A stretch of 64,000 nt of DNA. Origin: Paenibacillus xylanilyticus (GTDB taxonomy: Bacteria; Bacillota; Bacilli; Paenibacillales; Paenibacillaceae). Below the pieces are notes generated by a model. It was not told the DNA's origin. It ran no database searches and was given only the letters and a program-made list of their open reading frames with translations. Position 1 is the first letter of the stretch. The number at the start of each line of letters is the position of its first letter. Of this stretch, positions 27,507-35,608 are shown in pieces. The position numbers were made by a program, and so were the translations under genes. Location of the stretch: assembly GCF_013359935.1 (NCBI RefSeq), contig NZ_JABMCB010000190.1, forward strand, positions 62,001-126,000, in the 5' to 3' direction.

Positions 27507-27556
27507 TTCTACAAAAATAATACACTCATTATACACAACGGCCTTACACCTGTCGA
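27507..27556 (-). promoter_or_regulatory. carH promoter with a second three-box operator
   Basis: Minus-strand -35 TCGACA (27551-27556) and -10 TATAAT (27528-27533) are 17 bases apart. Plus-strand boxes CTACAAAA, ATACACTC and ATACACAA place TAC at 27510, 27521 and 27532, again with an exact 11-base period and in the same orientation relative to the regulated gene as at the crt promoter. This predicts autoregulation of carH. Confidence 0.72.
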
Positions 27557-27675
27557 TTGCATTCAGGCAATTCGTTTATGGACTAAAACCCGTTTCTCCC
27601 TGTCCAAATACGCAGCCTGCGTCAATATGGATAACGGAGTGGTAATAGAAGTCAGCAAGTTTACAAAAGGGGGAT

Positions 27676-29157
27676 ATGCCGTTGTTTAATACAAGGCGAT
27701 CATCATCAGAACACAAGACATCCAATCGTCGTTTTCCATACATACGCACAGCTCTTGGAGTTCTTATATTATGGCTCGTGGCAGTCATGATTTATCAAAC
27801 ATACAAGCCACTACCTGCAGGCATTTCCTATGAAAGCCCTGAATATCGGGTAGACGAGGTAGCCTTCCTTCATGACCTCACTTACCCCTCCGGGGACGGA
27901 CAGATGGAACATGAGCAGCAGATTTTCCAGCGTATGCTTCAGATTGTGGAGGAGGCTGAACAGTTTGTTGTGGTGGATATGTTCCTATTCAACAACTATC
28001 AGCATAAGGGACAGCATTTCCCGCCGGTCAGTTTGGAATTCACAGATGCGCTGGTCGCCAAAAAAAAGCAGCATCCCGACATGCAGATTCTGTTTATTAC
28101 GGATGAAGTGAACACCAACTATAACTCTGCACCCAATGCGCTGCTGGAACGAATGAAGCAGGCTGGTATTCAGGTTGTCATTACAAATGTAGATCCCCTC
28201 CGTGATTCGACGCCTGTATACTCGGCGGTCTGGCGTACGTTCTTTCAATGGTTTGGTCAGTCGGGAGACGGCTGGCTGCCGAACCTGATGGCAAGCGACG
28301 GCCCAGACATCACGATGCGCTCCTATCTCAAGCTGCTCAACGTAAAAGCCAATCATCGCAAGGTCGTTGCCAGTGAGAAGATGGCGATCATTTCCTCAGG
28401 CAACATCCACGATGCCAGTGCCTATCACTCCAACGTGGCTTTTGAGGTTACCGGTCCAGTCATCGGGGATATACTCCAGTCGGAACAGGCTGTACTCGAC
28501 ATATCAGGAGGAGGTCAGGTTCCTTCCTATACTGCTCCTTCCACGGATCCAAACAAGGGGGATTTGCGAATTCGCTATCTGACCGAAGGAAAAGTAAATG
28601 ATGCGGTATTGCATGAGATCAATCTGACGGAAAAAGGGGATACCTTGTGGATGGGCATGTTCTACATTGCTTCTCCGAAGGTACTGGATGGGCTGCTGGA
28701 TGCGTCCAAACGGGGAGTCAACATCCGGCTTGTGCTCGATCCGAATGAAAATGCATTCGGTCAGGAGAAAATCGGCATTCCGAATCGTCCTGTAGCCGCA
28801 GAGCTGCATGACAAATCAGATGGCAAAATCCAAATCCGTTGGTATAACACAACCAAAGAGCAGTATCACACCAAAATGATGTACATTGCCAAGGCAACCG
28901 GGGATCATATCGTACTTGGCGGATCAACCAACCTTACCCCACGAAACATGAATGACTATAATCTTGAAAATGAACTATGGGTGGCTGCGCCCGCGAACCA
29001 TGAGTTCACTCGCAACGTGGCGGATTATTTCGAACGAGTGTGGAATAATGAGGATGCCGAGTTCACCCTGCACCTGGATGAATTCCAGGAGAAAACGACT
29101 TTTCTGAAGGGAATTATCTATAAACTGCAGCTCATACTGGGCTTCACCACGTTCTGA
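27676..29157 (+). CDS. membrane-anchored phospholipase D-like protein
   Basis: A 493-residue protein with one N-terminal membrane segment (TALGVLILWLVAVMIYQTY) and two phospholipase D half-sites. The first HxK is in ANHRKVVASEKMAIISSGN, the second in QYHTKMMYIAKATGDHIVLGGSTNLT. Members include cardiolipin synthases and extracytoplasmic phosphodiesterases; the spacing and unusual N-terminal half do not settle which. AAGGGGG ends only 2 bases before the ATG at 27676, so a TTG at 27682, 8 bases away, may be the true start. It is transcribed away from carH, and the shared 250-base region includes the CarH operator, so light control is possible but unshown. Confidence 0.82.
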   Translation: MPLFNTRRSSSEHKTSNRRFPYIRTALGVLILWLVAVMIYQTYKPLPAGISYESPEYRVDEVAFLHDLTYPSGDGQMEHEQQIFQRMLQIVEEAEQFVVVDMFLFNNYQHKGQHFPPVSLEFTDALVAKKKQHPDMQILFITDEVNTNYNSAPNALLERMKQAGIQVVITNVDPLRDSTPVYSAVWRTFFQWFGQSGDGWLPNLMASDGPDITMRSYLKLLNVKANHRKVVASEKMAIISSGNIHDASAYHSNVAFEVTGPVIGDILQSEQAVLDISGGGQVPSYTAPSTDPNKGDLRIRYLTEGKVNDAVLHEINLTEKGDTLWMGMFYIASPKVLDGLLDASKRGVNIRLVLDPNENAFGQEKIGIPNRPVAAELHDKSDGKIQIRWYNTTKEQYHTKMMYIAKATGDHIVLGGSTNLTPRNMNDYNLENELWVAAPANHEFTRNVADYFERVWNNEDAEFTLHLDEFQEKTTFLKGIIYKLQLILGFTTF

Positions 29158-29177
29158 TTGGTGTAATGCAGCACCTT

Positions 29178-29211
29178 AGTCGCCTGTTATAATTTAGCAG
29201 GCGGCTCTTTT
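29178..29211 (+). terminator. intrinsic terminator after the PLD-like gene
   Basis: AGTCGCCTG pairs with CAGGCGGCT across an 11-base loop, followed by CTTTT. It lies 20 bases past the stop at 29157. Confidence 0.75.
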
Positions 29212-29218
29212 GAATGAC

Positions 29219-29269
29219 TTGACATCTGATGTGAAATATGAAAATATAATCTCCTAACGACCGTTAGGA
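29219..29269 (+). promoter_or_regulatory. TetR-type operator and promoter of the yvdT-like operon
   Basis: A perfect palindrome TCCTAACG-AC-CGTTAGGA (29252-29269) lies immediately before the regulator's ribosome site, with TATAAT (29245-29250) touching it and TTGACA at 29219-29224. The hexamers are 20 bases apart, longer than ideal. The palindrome is the expected binding site for the TetR protein encoded directly downstream, giving autorepression. Confidence 0.75.
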
Positions 29270-29280
29270 AGGTGAATAAA

Positions 29281-29904
29281 ATGACTGCACAATCCATATT
29301 AGAAGCGGCCTTGTTCCATTTTGCCAGAGATGGGTATGAGGGTGCGTCCCTTAGAGCTATCGCTGATGAAGTCGGGATTAAGAAACCGTCGATATATGCA
29401 CATTTCAGCGGCAAGGAAGACTTGTTTCTCCATGCACTGGCCCATGCCTTTCAAGAAGTAAAACGCCATACATTAGAATATTTTCGAGATCATGCGGAGC
29501 TTGCACTGGAAGCCCGACTCAAGGGCGTGTTTCCCTGGTTCGAGCAGGAATACAACGCTAATGCTTCTGCCCGATTGATGCTGCGCATGTCTTACTTTCC
29601 TCCCCCGGGACTGTACAACGAAGTGATGGATCTCGTGCATCCATTCCTTGATGGCATGGAGCGATCTCTAAACCGACTTCTGCAGCGAGCAATACGTCAT
29701 GGAGACTTACCTTTGATTCCAACGGAACAAGCTGCCATTGCTTTTATGACTTCTCTCGATGGAATTACCGTTGAGATTATCTATGGAAGCTCAAGTCGTT
29801 ATAAGCGGCGTCTTGAAGCGGCTTGGCCTGTCTTTTGGCACGGCATTCATCATTTGAACGAACAGGCACAGAAGATTGTGCCGGAAGGAGAAACATCATC
29901 ATGA
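29281..29904 (+). CDS. yvdT: TetR/AcrR-family repressor, YvdT-like
   Basis: A 207-residue regulator. The N-terminal helix-turn-helix reads ILEAALFHFARDGYEGASLR then AIADEVGIKKPSIYAHFSGK, followed by a ligand-binding helical domain. The ATG at 29281 has AGGAAGG 8 bases upstream; a GTG at 29272 overlaps that site. It overlaps the first of two SMR transporter genes by 4 bases (ATGA). The set TetR-SMR-SMR matches the B. subtilis yvdT-yvdS-yvdR operon. It probably represses its own operon through the palindrome just upstream and is released by a cationic compound. Confidence 0.87.
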   Translation: MTAQSILEAALFHFARDGYEGASLRAIADEVGIKKPSIYAHFSGKEDLFLHALAHAFQEVKRHTLEYFRDHAELALEARLKGVFPWFEQEYNANASARLMLRMSYFPPPGLYNEVMDLVHPFLDGMERSLNRLLQRAIRHGDLPLIPTEQAAIAFMTSLDGITVEIIYGSSSRYKRRLEAAWPVFWHGIHHLNEQAQKIVPEGETSS

Positions 29905-30245
29905 ACCGCAATTGGTTATATGTATTTATCGGAGGCATTATCGAAATTGTCTGGGTAAGCGGACTGAAGCACGCCTCCAATCTATGGGAATGGGCTTTAA
30001 CCGCTATAGCCATCATCGTGAGCTTTGCTTTGATCATCGCAGCATCCAAGAGATTGCCCGTGGGCACGGTATATGCCGTCTTTACCGGAATCGGAACCGC
30101 AGGCACGGTCCTAACGGAAATGCTGCTGTTCGGCGAGCCTTTCCGTCTGGCCAAAATTCTGCTGATTGGACTCCTGCTCTGCGGCGTAATTGGACTGAAA
30201 CTGGTCACGGATCAACACGAAGAAGCGAAAGAAGGTGTGGCATAA
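29901..30245 (+). CDS. yvdS: SMR-family efflux transporter subunit 1, YvdS-like
   Basis: A 114-residue small multidrug resistance protein with four helices. The essential membrane glutamate is Glu15 in GGIIEIVWVSGLKHAS, corresponding to EmrE Glu14. The C-terminal helix ends LLCGVIGLKLVTDQHEE. GGAAGGAG precedes the ATG at 29901. Paired SMR genes form heterodimers with subunits of opposite orientation; the partner starts one base before this stop codon ends. Substrates are likely quaternary or guanidinium-like cations. No guanidine riboswitch is seen, and control is by the TetR protein instead. Confidence 0.88.
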   Translation: MNRNWLYVFIGGIIEIVWVSGLKHASNLWEWALTAIAIIVSFALIIAASKRLPVGTVYAVFTGIGTAGTVLTEMLLFGEPFRLAKILLIGLLLCGVIGLKLVTDQHEEAKEGVA

Positions 30246-30559
30246 TGGCATGGTTAGCCATTGTAGGCGCAGGCATCTGTGAGATTTTTGGCGTGATCGG
30301 CATTAACGGCGCTTCTACCAAAAAGGGCTGGCCTTATATCGTGCTCATGCTCGTTTCCTTTGTATTCAGCTTCTCGCTGTTGTCCTATGCCATGACTTCC
30401 ATTCCCATGGGCACAGCCTACGCTGTATGGACAGGCATCGGTACTGTAGGCAGCACATTAACGGGCATGTTCCTGTTTGGTGAACGCAAGGAGGCCAAAC
30501 GACTGTTGTTTATCGCCATGATATTGGTGGCTGCGGTTGGTTTGAAACTGATTACGTAA
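30245..30559 (+). CDS. yvdR: SMR-family efflux transporter subunit 2, YvdR-like
   Basis: A 104-residue partner of the preceding SMR protein. The essential glutamate is Glu13 in GAGICEIFGVIGING. GTAYAVWTGIGTVGSTLTG is the conserved third-helix motif of the family. Its ATG overlaps the previous TAA by one base (TAATG), so the two subunits should be made in equal amounts. A good terminator follows within 60 bases, closing the three-gene operon. Confidence 0.88.
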   Translation: MAWLAIVGAGICEIFGVIGINGASTKKGWPYIVLMLVSFVFSFSLLSYAMTSIPMGTAYAVWTGIGTVGSTLTGMFLFGERKEAKRLLFIAMILVAAVGLKLIT

Positions 30560-30585
30560 AAACTGTATCTATTCTGTAAAAACTA

Positions 30586-30615
30586 GGGCAACTTCCATCT
30601 GGAAGCTGCCTTTTT
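30586..30615 (+). terminator. intrinsic terminator after the SMR pair
   Basis: GGCAACTTCC pairs, with one mismatch, to GGAAGCTGCC around a 4-base loop, followed by TTTTT. Confidence 0.85.
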
Positions 30616-30671
30616 GGTATATCATGTAAGTAGATGATGTATACCCGGTGAATGTGGAAAGGATGATCTGT

Positions 30672-30803
30672 ATGAAGAAATGGTTGGCACATCTCGGCTC
30701 GCTCGCAGGATATTCATTTCTCATCCTCATAGGTGCCTTTTACCTGATTGCACTTGCTGCCATTATTATTCTGGCCATCTATGCCTTTCAGAACGGAGCA
30801 TGA
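30672..30803 (+). CDS. 43-residue single-span membrane peptide, unknown
   Basis: MKKWLAHLGSLAGYSFLILI is followed by a continuous hydrophobic run to residue 38, then FQNGA and a stop. A basic N-terminus and a hydrophobic body of more than 20 residues suggest a small inner-membrane protein with the N-terminus inside. GGAAAGG lies 9 bases before the ATG. It stands alone between a terminator and a TetR gene. I do not recognise a family. The coherent hydrophobic composition and good ribosome site support coding. Confidence 0.55.
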   Translation: MKKWLAHLGSLAGYSFLILIGAFYLIALAAIIILAIYAFQNGA

Positions 30804-30995
30804 CTCTCCTCTCTATCCTGTAGAAGGTGGCTATCCTCATCTCTCCCTCTCCTTCTATTAAATACCGGCTCATCCCTATCGTTTTTCCCAATTCTCTCCC
30901 ATTTGAATTCACACCCCCAAATCGTTTATACTTGTTCTGACCCTAAAGTCAATTCAAGAACTCATAAGTTCCGCACTGAGGTGAATGTATCGTTA

Positions 30996-31943
30996 ATGAA
31001 CCCTATTCATGAGATGAATGAGAAGAAAAAACTCATTATTACGACAGCCCTTAAGCTGTTTTCTGCCAAAGGCAGTGCTGCAACTTCCATGCAGGAAATT
31101 GCAGAGCTATGCGGCATGTCCAAGGGAAGCCTCTATCTGATGTTCAAATCCAAAGAGGAGTTGGAAGCTAGTACAATGGAGTACTGCATTTACACCCTGA
31201 TGGATGAGATGTCCCAGATTGAACATGAGGCCGGTCTCACATCCAGAGAACGTCTGCACAAGCAGATTGAAACGCTGCTGGTTCACGTTTCCGAACTGAA
31301 GGAGTTTCTCCGGGTACAGCTGCGCAGCATCATGATGGATGATGAGCAGCATCCCGGCAGCAAATGCAATCCGAAGCACAGGGATATGGAGATCCGTACC
31401 TTGCACTGGTTTAAGGATAAGCTTGAGGATCTGTATGGTCCCGAGATTGAGCCTTATACCGTAGACCTTATTTTGCTAACGCATGGTCTGTTCCTGTCCT
31501 ACGTCAAGATCTGGTTCACGGAAATGCCATCCCTAACCGTTTCCAAAATGGCCTCGAATCTACTGCAAACGATCGATTATGCAGCGTATGGGCTGCTGAA
31601 TCAGCGGCCTGCACCTTTGATTCCTTTGGAAAACTGGCCGGCATGGACCAGCGATTCACATACGGATTCGACGATGATGCGTCATCCCATTCACATCATC
31701 AAACAGATGCAGGATATCGTGACTTCCGATCTGACTGCAGGACAATCCCGGAACGATGCCCTTGAAACTATCGCCATTCTGAAACAGGAAATGATGGAAT
31801 TCACACCGCGGCGTGCCATTATTCTGGGCATGATGCACAACCTGGAGAACATTCCAGCGATTGAATCCTTGCACTCCGAGCTTCAGCATATTCTGGATGC
31901 CATGTACAGCCGGTTCATCCAAGCTGACTCGTCACACAAATAA
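30996..31943 (+). CDS. yerO: TetR-family regulator of the RND exporter, YerO-like
   Basis: A 315-residue protein, long for TetR (usually near 200). The N-terminal helix-turn-helix is LKLFSAKGSAATSMQEIAEL followed by CGMSKGSLYLMFKSKEELE. The core domain runs to about residue 210 and an extra helical tail of about 100 residues follows (MRHPIHIIKQMQDIV onward). B. subtilis YerO has the same enlarged form and lies directly before swrC (yerP), as here. The ATG at 30996 has GAGGTG 11 bases upstream. It is 42 bases from the RND gene and probably represses it. Confidence 0.83.
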   Translation: MNPIHEMNEKKKLIITTALKLFSAKGSAATSMQEIAELCGMSKGSLYLMFKSKEELEASTMEYCIYTLMDEMSQIEHEAGLTSRERLHKQIETLLVHVSELKEFLRVQLRSIMMDDEQHPGSKCNPKHRDMEIRTLHWFKDKLEDLYGPEIEPYTVDLILLTHGLFLSYVKIWFTEMPSLTVSKMASNLLQTIDYAAYGLLNQRPAPLIPLENWPAWTSDSHTDSTMMRHPIHIIKQMQDIVTSDLTAGQSRNDALETIAILKQEMMEFTPRRAIILGMMHNLENIPAIESLHSELQHILDAMYSRFIQADSSHK

Positions 31944-31985
31944 GATAAAAAAACAGGGAGAACTGAGAGGAGAAGAAACTGTCGT

Positions 31986-34900
31986 ATGAAAGGAATTATT
32001 AATTTCTCACTGAACAACAAGTTTGCGATCTGGATTCTGACCATTATCGTTTCCTTCGCTGGTTTGTACAGCGGACTAACGATGAAGCAGGAGACCATTC
32101 CGAACATCAATGTGCCATTTCTGAGTGTCACGGCGATTGATCCCGGAGCTGCCCCAGAAGGTATTGTCGAAGATGTCACCAAACCGTTGGAACAAACCCT
32201 TCGTAATGTTGAGGGAATTAAGACCCTAACATCCACATCCATGGAGAACGCTGCTTCCATCACACTTGAATTTGATTATGGAACTGATCTGGACAATGCA
32301 ACCGCAGCTGTTCGCGAGGCACTGAACGAAGTGCAGCTCCCGGACGGTGTACAGAAACCGACCATTTCCAAGTTCAGCATCAACTCGTTCCCGGTTGTCT
32401 CTCTGAGCTTGTCCGATAAGGACGGCGGAGATCTGGAGCAATTGACCAGACTCGTTGAATCCGACATTCAACCTGCACTCGAAGATATCGACGGTGTAGC
32501 CCAAGTACAGGTTTCCGGTCAATATGTCAAGGAAGTACAACTGAAGTTTGACCAGGAGAAAATGAATGAACTGGGCCTCACTGAAGATACAGTAAATGGT
32601 ATCGTTCAAGGTTCTTCTGTCCGCGTACCACTGGGACTGTTCGAACTGGACGAAGCACAGAAAGCTGTTGTGGTTGACGGAAACATCATCGATCTGGATG
32701 ATCTGAAAAACCTCGCCATTCCTGTGGTACCAAGCGGTGCTGGCGCAGCAGCTGCAGATCCATCTGCTCAAGCCGGCGGTGCTGCTGGTCAAGCCACAGC
32801 TCCGGATGCCGCACAGGGTTCCAATCCAGCTGCCGGACAATCGGCTGGTGGAAATGCAAGTGCAGGTAGTGCTTCTCGCGCCGCCAGTGCGACAGGAATT
32901 CCTACGGTAAAATTAAGCGAGATCGCGAAGATTGAAGTGATTGGTCAGGCCGAATCCATTTCACGGACAGACGGCATGGAATCCATCGGTATTTCCGTTG
33001 TGAAATCGAATGATGCCAACACGGTTGATGTGGTTAACGCAGTCAAGGAGAAAGCGGAAGAATTGCAGACGCAATTCAAAAACGCGCAGCTGACTGTATT
33101 GCTCGACCAAGGTAAACCGATTCAGGATTCCGTGAATACGATGCTCGGCAAAGCCATTTTCGGTGCTCTATTTGCCATCCTGATCATCCTGCTGTTCCTG
33201 CGTAACATTCGTTCAACCATTATTTCCATTATCTCTATCCCGCTCTCCTTGCTTATGGCAATGACTGCGCTCCTTCTCATGGACATCACATTGAACATGA
33301 TGACGCTGGGTGCCATGACGGTGGCGATTGGCCGGGTAGTCGATGACTCCATCGTCGTTATCGAGAATATCTATCGCAGATTGACCCTTAAGGGAGAGAA
33401 ACTGAAAGGCCGTGAATTGATCCGGGAAGCTACTCGGGAAATGTTCATTCCGATCCTCTCTTCCACAATTGTAACCATTGCCGTATTCTTGCCACTCGCA
33501 CTCGTAAGCGGTATGGTGGGCGAGCTCTTCCTGCCATTTGCATTAACCATGGTATTTGCATTGCTGGCATCCCTGATTGTGGCGATTACCATTGTGCCAA
33601 TGCTGGCTCATACCCTGTTCCGCAAAGGCTTGAAGAATAAGCAGAATCACGAGGAAAAACCGGGGAAGATGGCCGAAGGCTACAAACGCCTTTTGAACTG
33701 GACTTTATCACATAAAATCATTACGGTCGGTATCGCTGTGATATTGCTGGTCGGCAGTTTGTTCCTGTACCCGTTCATCGGTGCAAGCTTCTTGCCAGAG
33801 CAGCAGGACAAATACGTGACCATCACATACAGTCCGGAAACCGGAGCTTTGCGTGAAGATGTTGAAAAAGAAGCACTTGTCGCTGAAAAGTGGTTGCTTG
33901 AACAGCCTGGTCTGGAGAAAATGCAGTATTCCATCGGCGGCAGCAATCCACTGAGCAGCATGGGTGGCGGAAGCTCCAACTCGGCTCTCTTCTATATTGA
34001 ATATAACGAAGATACAAAAGATTTCACTCAAGTGAAAGAACAGCTTGTAGAAGGTTTGAGGAAGGAAGTTACTGTAGGTACCTGGACTGAGCTGGATATG
34101 TCCGGCGGTCTGGGAGGCAGCAGCCTCAGCATCTCCATCTATGGCGACAACGTAGACCAGATCAAACCGGTTACGGATGAAGTGTTCAAACTGGTTGAAG
34201 CGGATACGGAATCGTTCGAAAAAGCGGACACCACTCTCTCTGACACCTATGGGCAATATACCCTCGTTGCGGATCAGGAGAAGCTTAGCTCGCTGGGTCT
34301 GACTGCAGGCCAACTGGCTATGGCACTGAGCCCTGCACAGGAACGCTCTGTGCTGACGGAAGTGGACATTGATAACAAAACCTATAAAGTGTACGTCGAG
34401 ACAGACCAAAAAACATTTGACAGCATCGCTGATATTGAAAATGAAAAAGTGACTTCTCCGCTCGGTATCCAAGTACCGATCAAAGATGTCGCTAAAGTCG
34501 AAGAAGGTACATCTCCGAACTCGATTATGCGTATTGATGGCAAAGTTGTTGCTCAGGTGTCAGCCAACATTTTGGCTTCCGATGTGCAAAAAGCTTCGCA
34601 AAACTTGCAGGATAACATCGACAAGCTGGATCTGCCTGATGGTGTGGAAGTGAAGTTTGGCGGTACAACCGAACAAATCAATGACACCTTCACCCAACTG
34701 GGTCTCGCCATGCTGGCAGCCATCGCCATTGTATACTTTGTACTGGTCGTTACATTTGGCGGCGGACTGGCGCCATTTGCTATCCTGTTCTCCCTGCCGT
34801 TTACCGTTATTGGTATTATGGTAGGCCTGTTCCTGGCTGGCGGTACCATTGACGTCTCTGCCATGATGGGTGGACTCATGCTGATCGGGATCGTGGTCAC

Positions 34901-35201
34901 CAATGCGATCGTCCTGATCGACCGTGTCATTCACATGGAGAAAGACGGTATGTCTACTCGGGAAGCCCTGCTTGAAGCTGGTGCAACACGTCTGCGTCCA
35001 ATCCTGATGACCGCACTTGCAACGATTGGTGCCTTGCTGCCACTCGTTACAGGACTGGAAGAGAGCGCGGGAATCATCTCGAAAGGTCTGGGTATTACCG
35101 TTATCGGCGGTCTGATCAGCTCCACGCTGCTCACCCTGGTGATTGTGCCAATCGTGTATGAATTCCTGATGAAGTTCAAGAAGAAAAGAATTGAAGATTA
35201 A
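31986..35201 (+). CDS. swrC: RND-family exporter, SwrC/YerP-like
   Basis: A 1071-residue inner-membrane proton-driven efflux protein of the AcrB/HAE1 fold, with 12 helices and two large extracytoplasmic loops. The helix-4 proton-relay motif is VAIGRVVDDSIVVIENIYRR, and the other half has GGLMLIGIVVTNAIVLIDRV. SwrC exports surfactin in B. subtilis and gives self-resistance, so a lipopeptide or other amphiphile is the likely cargo. A low-complexity Ala/Gly/Ser insertion (about residues 248-300, GAGAAAADPSAQAGGAAGQ onward) lies in the first periplasmic-type loop. It is preceded by its TetR-type regulator and followed by a long terminator. Confidence 0.9.
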   Translation: MKGIINFSLNNKFAIWILTIIVSFAGLYSGLTMKQETIPNINVPFLSVTAIDPGAAPEGIVEDVTKPLEQTLRNVEGIKTLTSTSMENAASITLEFDYGTDLDNATAAVREALNEVQLPDGVQKPTISKFSINSFPVVSLSLSDKDGGDLEQLTRLVESDIQPALEDIDGVAQVQVSGQYVKEVQLKFDQEKMNELGLTEDTVNGIVQGSSVRVPLGLFELDEAQKAVVVDGNIIDLDDLKNLAIPVVPSGAGAAAADPSAQAGGAAGQATAPDAAQGSNPAAGQSAGGNASAGSASRAASATGIPTVKLSEIAKIEVIGQAESISRTDGMESIGISVVKSNDANTVDVVNAVKEKAEELQTQFKNAQLTVLLDQGKPIQDSVNTMLGKAIFGALFAILIILLFLRNIRSTIISIISIPLSLLMAMTALLLMDITLNMMTLGAMTVAIGRVVDDSIVVIENIYRRLTLKGEKLKGRELIREATREMFIPILSSTIVTIAVFLPLALVSGMVGELFLPFALTMVFALLASLIVAITIVPMLAHTLFRKGLKNKQNHEEKPGKMAEGYKRLLNWTLSHKIITVGIAVILLVGSLFLYPFIGASFLPEQQDKYVTITYSPETGALREDVEKEALVAEKWLLEQPGLEKMQYSIGGSNPLSSMGGGSSNSALFYIEYNEDTKDFTQVKEQLVEGLRKEVTVGTWTELDMSGGLGGSSLSISIYGDNVDQIKPVTDEVFKLVEADTESFEKADTTLSDTYGQYTLVADQEKLSSLGLTAGQLAMALSPAQERSVLTEVDIDNKTYKVYVETDQKTFDSIADIENEKVTSPLGIQVPIKDVAKVEEGTSPNSIMRIDGKVVAQVSANILASDVQKASQNLQDNIDKLDLPDGVEVKFGGTTEQINDTFTQLGLAMLAAIAIVYFVLVVTFGGGLAPFAILFSLPFTVIGIMVGLFLAGGTIDVSAMMGGLMLIGIVVTNAIVLIDRVIHMEKDGMSTREALLEAGATRLRPILMTALATIGALLPLVTGLEESAGIISKGLGITVIGGLISSTLLTLVIVPIVYEFLMKFKKKRIED

Positions 35202-35257
35202 TCTGCTTGTTTGAGCATCGATTCGAAAGAATGAAATAAACATGCTATTATAATCTG

Positions 35258-35315
35258 CCTCCTGTTTCTCATTGAAATGACTGTTCATTTCAATGAAAGA
35301 CCAGGAGGTTTTTTT
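35258..35315 (+). terminator. long intrinsic terminator after swrC
   Basis: CCTCCTG (35258-35264) pairs with CAGGAGG, and inside it TCATTGAAATGA pairs with TCATTTCAATGA, followed by seven T. It is about 55 bases past the swrC stop. Confidence 0.9.
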
Positions 35316-35608
35316 ATGGGTGGAAACGGAATACCACCCATACATGTTAGGTAAAACAACACCAATCAGGACTTCAACTATGCCAGATTACAAAATGAAG
35401 ATCCTGTTTTGTAAAATAAAACAAATGAGCGAGAGTTTTCACTTCATGTTCTGTAAATGGACTTATAATATAGCTTAATTATGTATGTCAGCGGACTTCA
35501 AACTGCTTACCCTGCTCGTACATCACAACATAACAAACGCTCTTCAGAAACCCGCATCATAAGGCGGGATTGCAAACGGCATGCAATTCGAGGGAGGACG
35601 GTGGTTGT
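35316..35608 (+). other. intergenic leader before pucR, two hairpins, no gene recognised
   Basis: Contains a hairpin TGGGTGG/CCACCCA at about 35319-35342, a TATAAT near 35463 that could be the pucR -10 box, and a CCCGC/GCGGG hairpin near 35552-35569, shortly before the ribosome site AGGGAGG. A 61-residue frame across the first hairpin (35293-35478) has no supporting features. Confidence 0.4.

Noticed and set aside
27492..27689. A 65-residue plus-strand frame upstream of the PLD-like gene
   Set aside because: It runs through the carH promoter and operator, has no ribosome site and overlaps the next start.
35293..35478. A 61-residue plus-strand frame
   Set aside because: It begins inside the swrC terminator and shows no conserved features.
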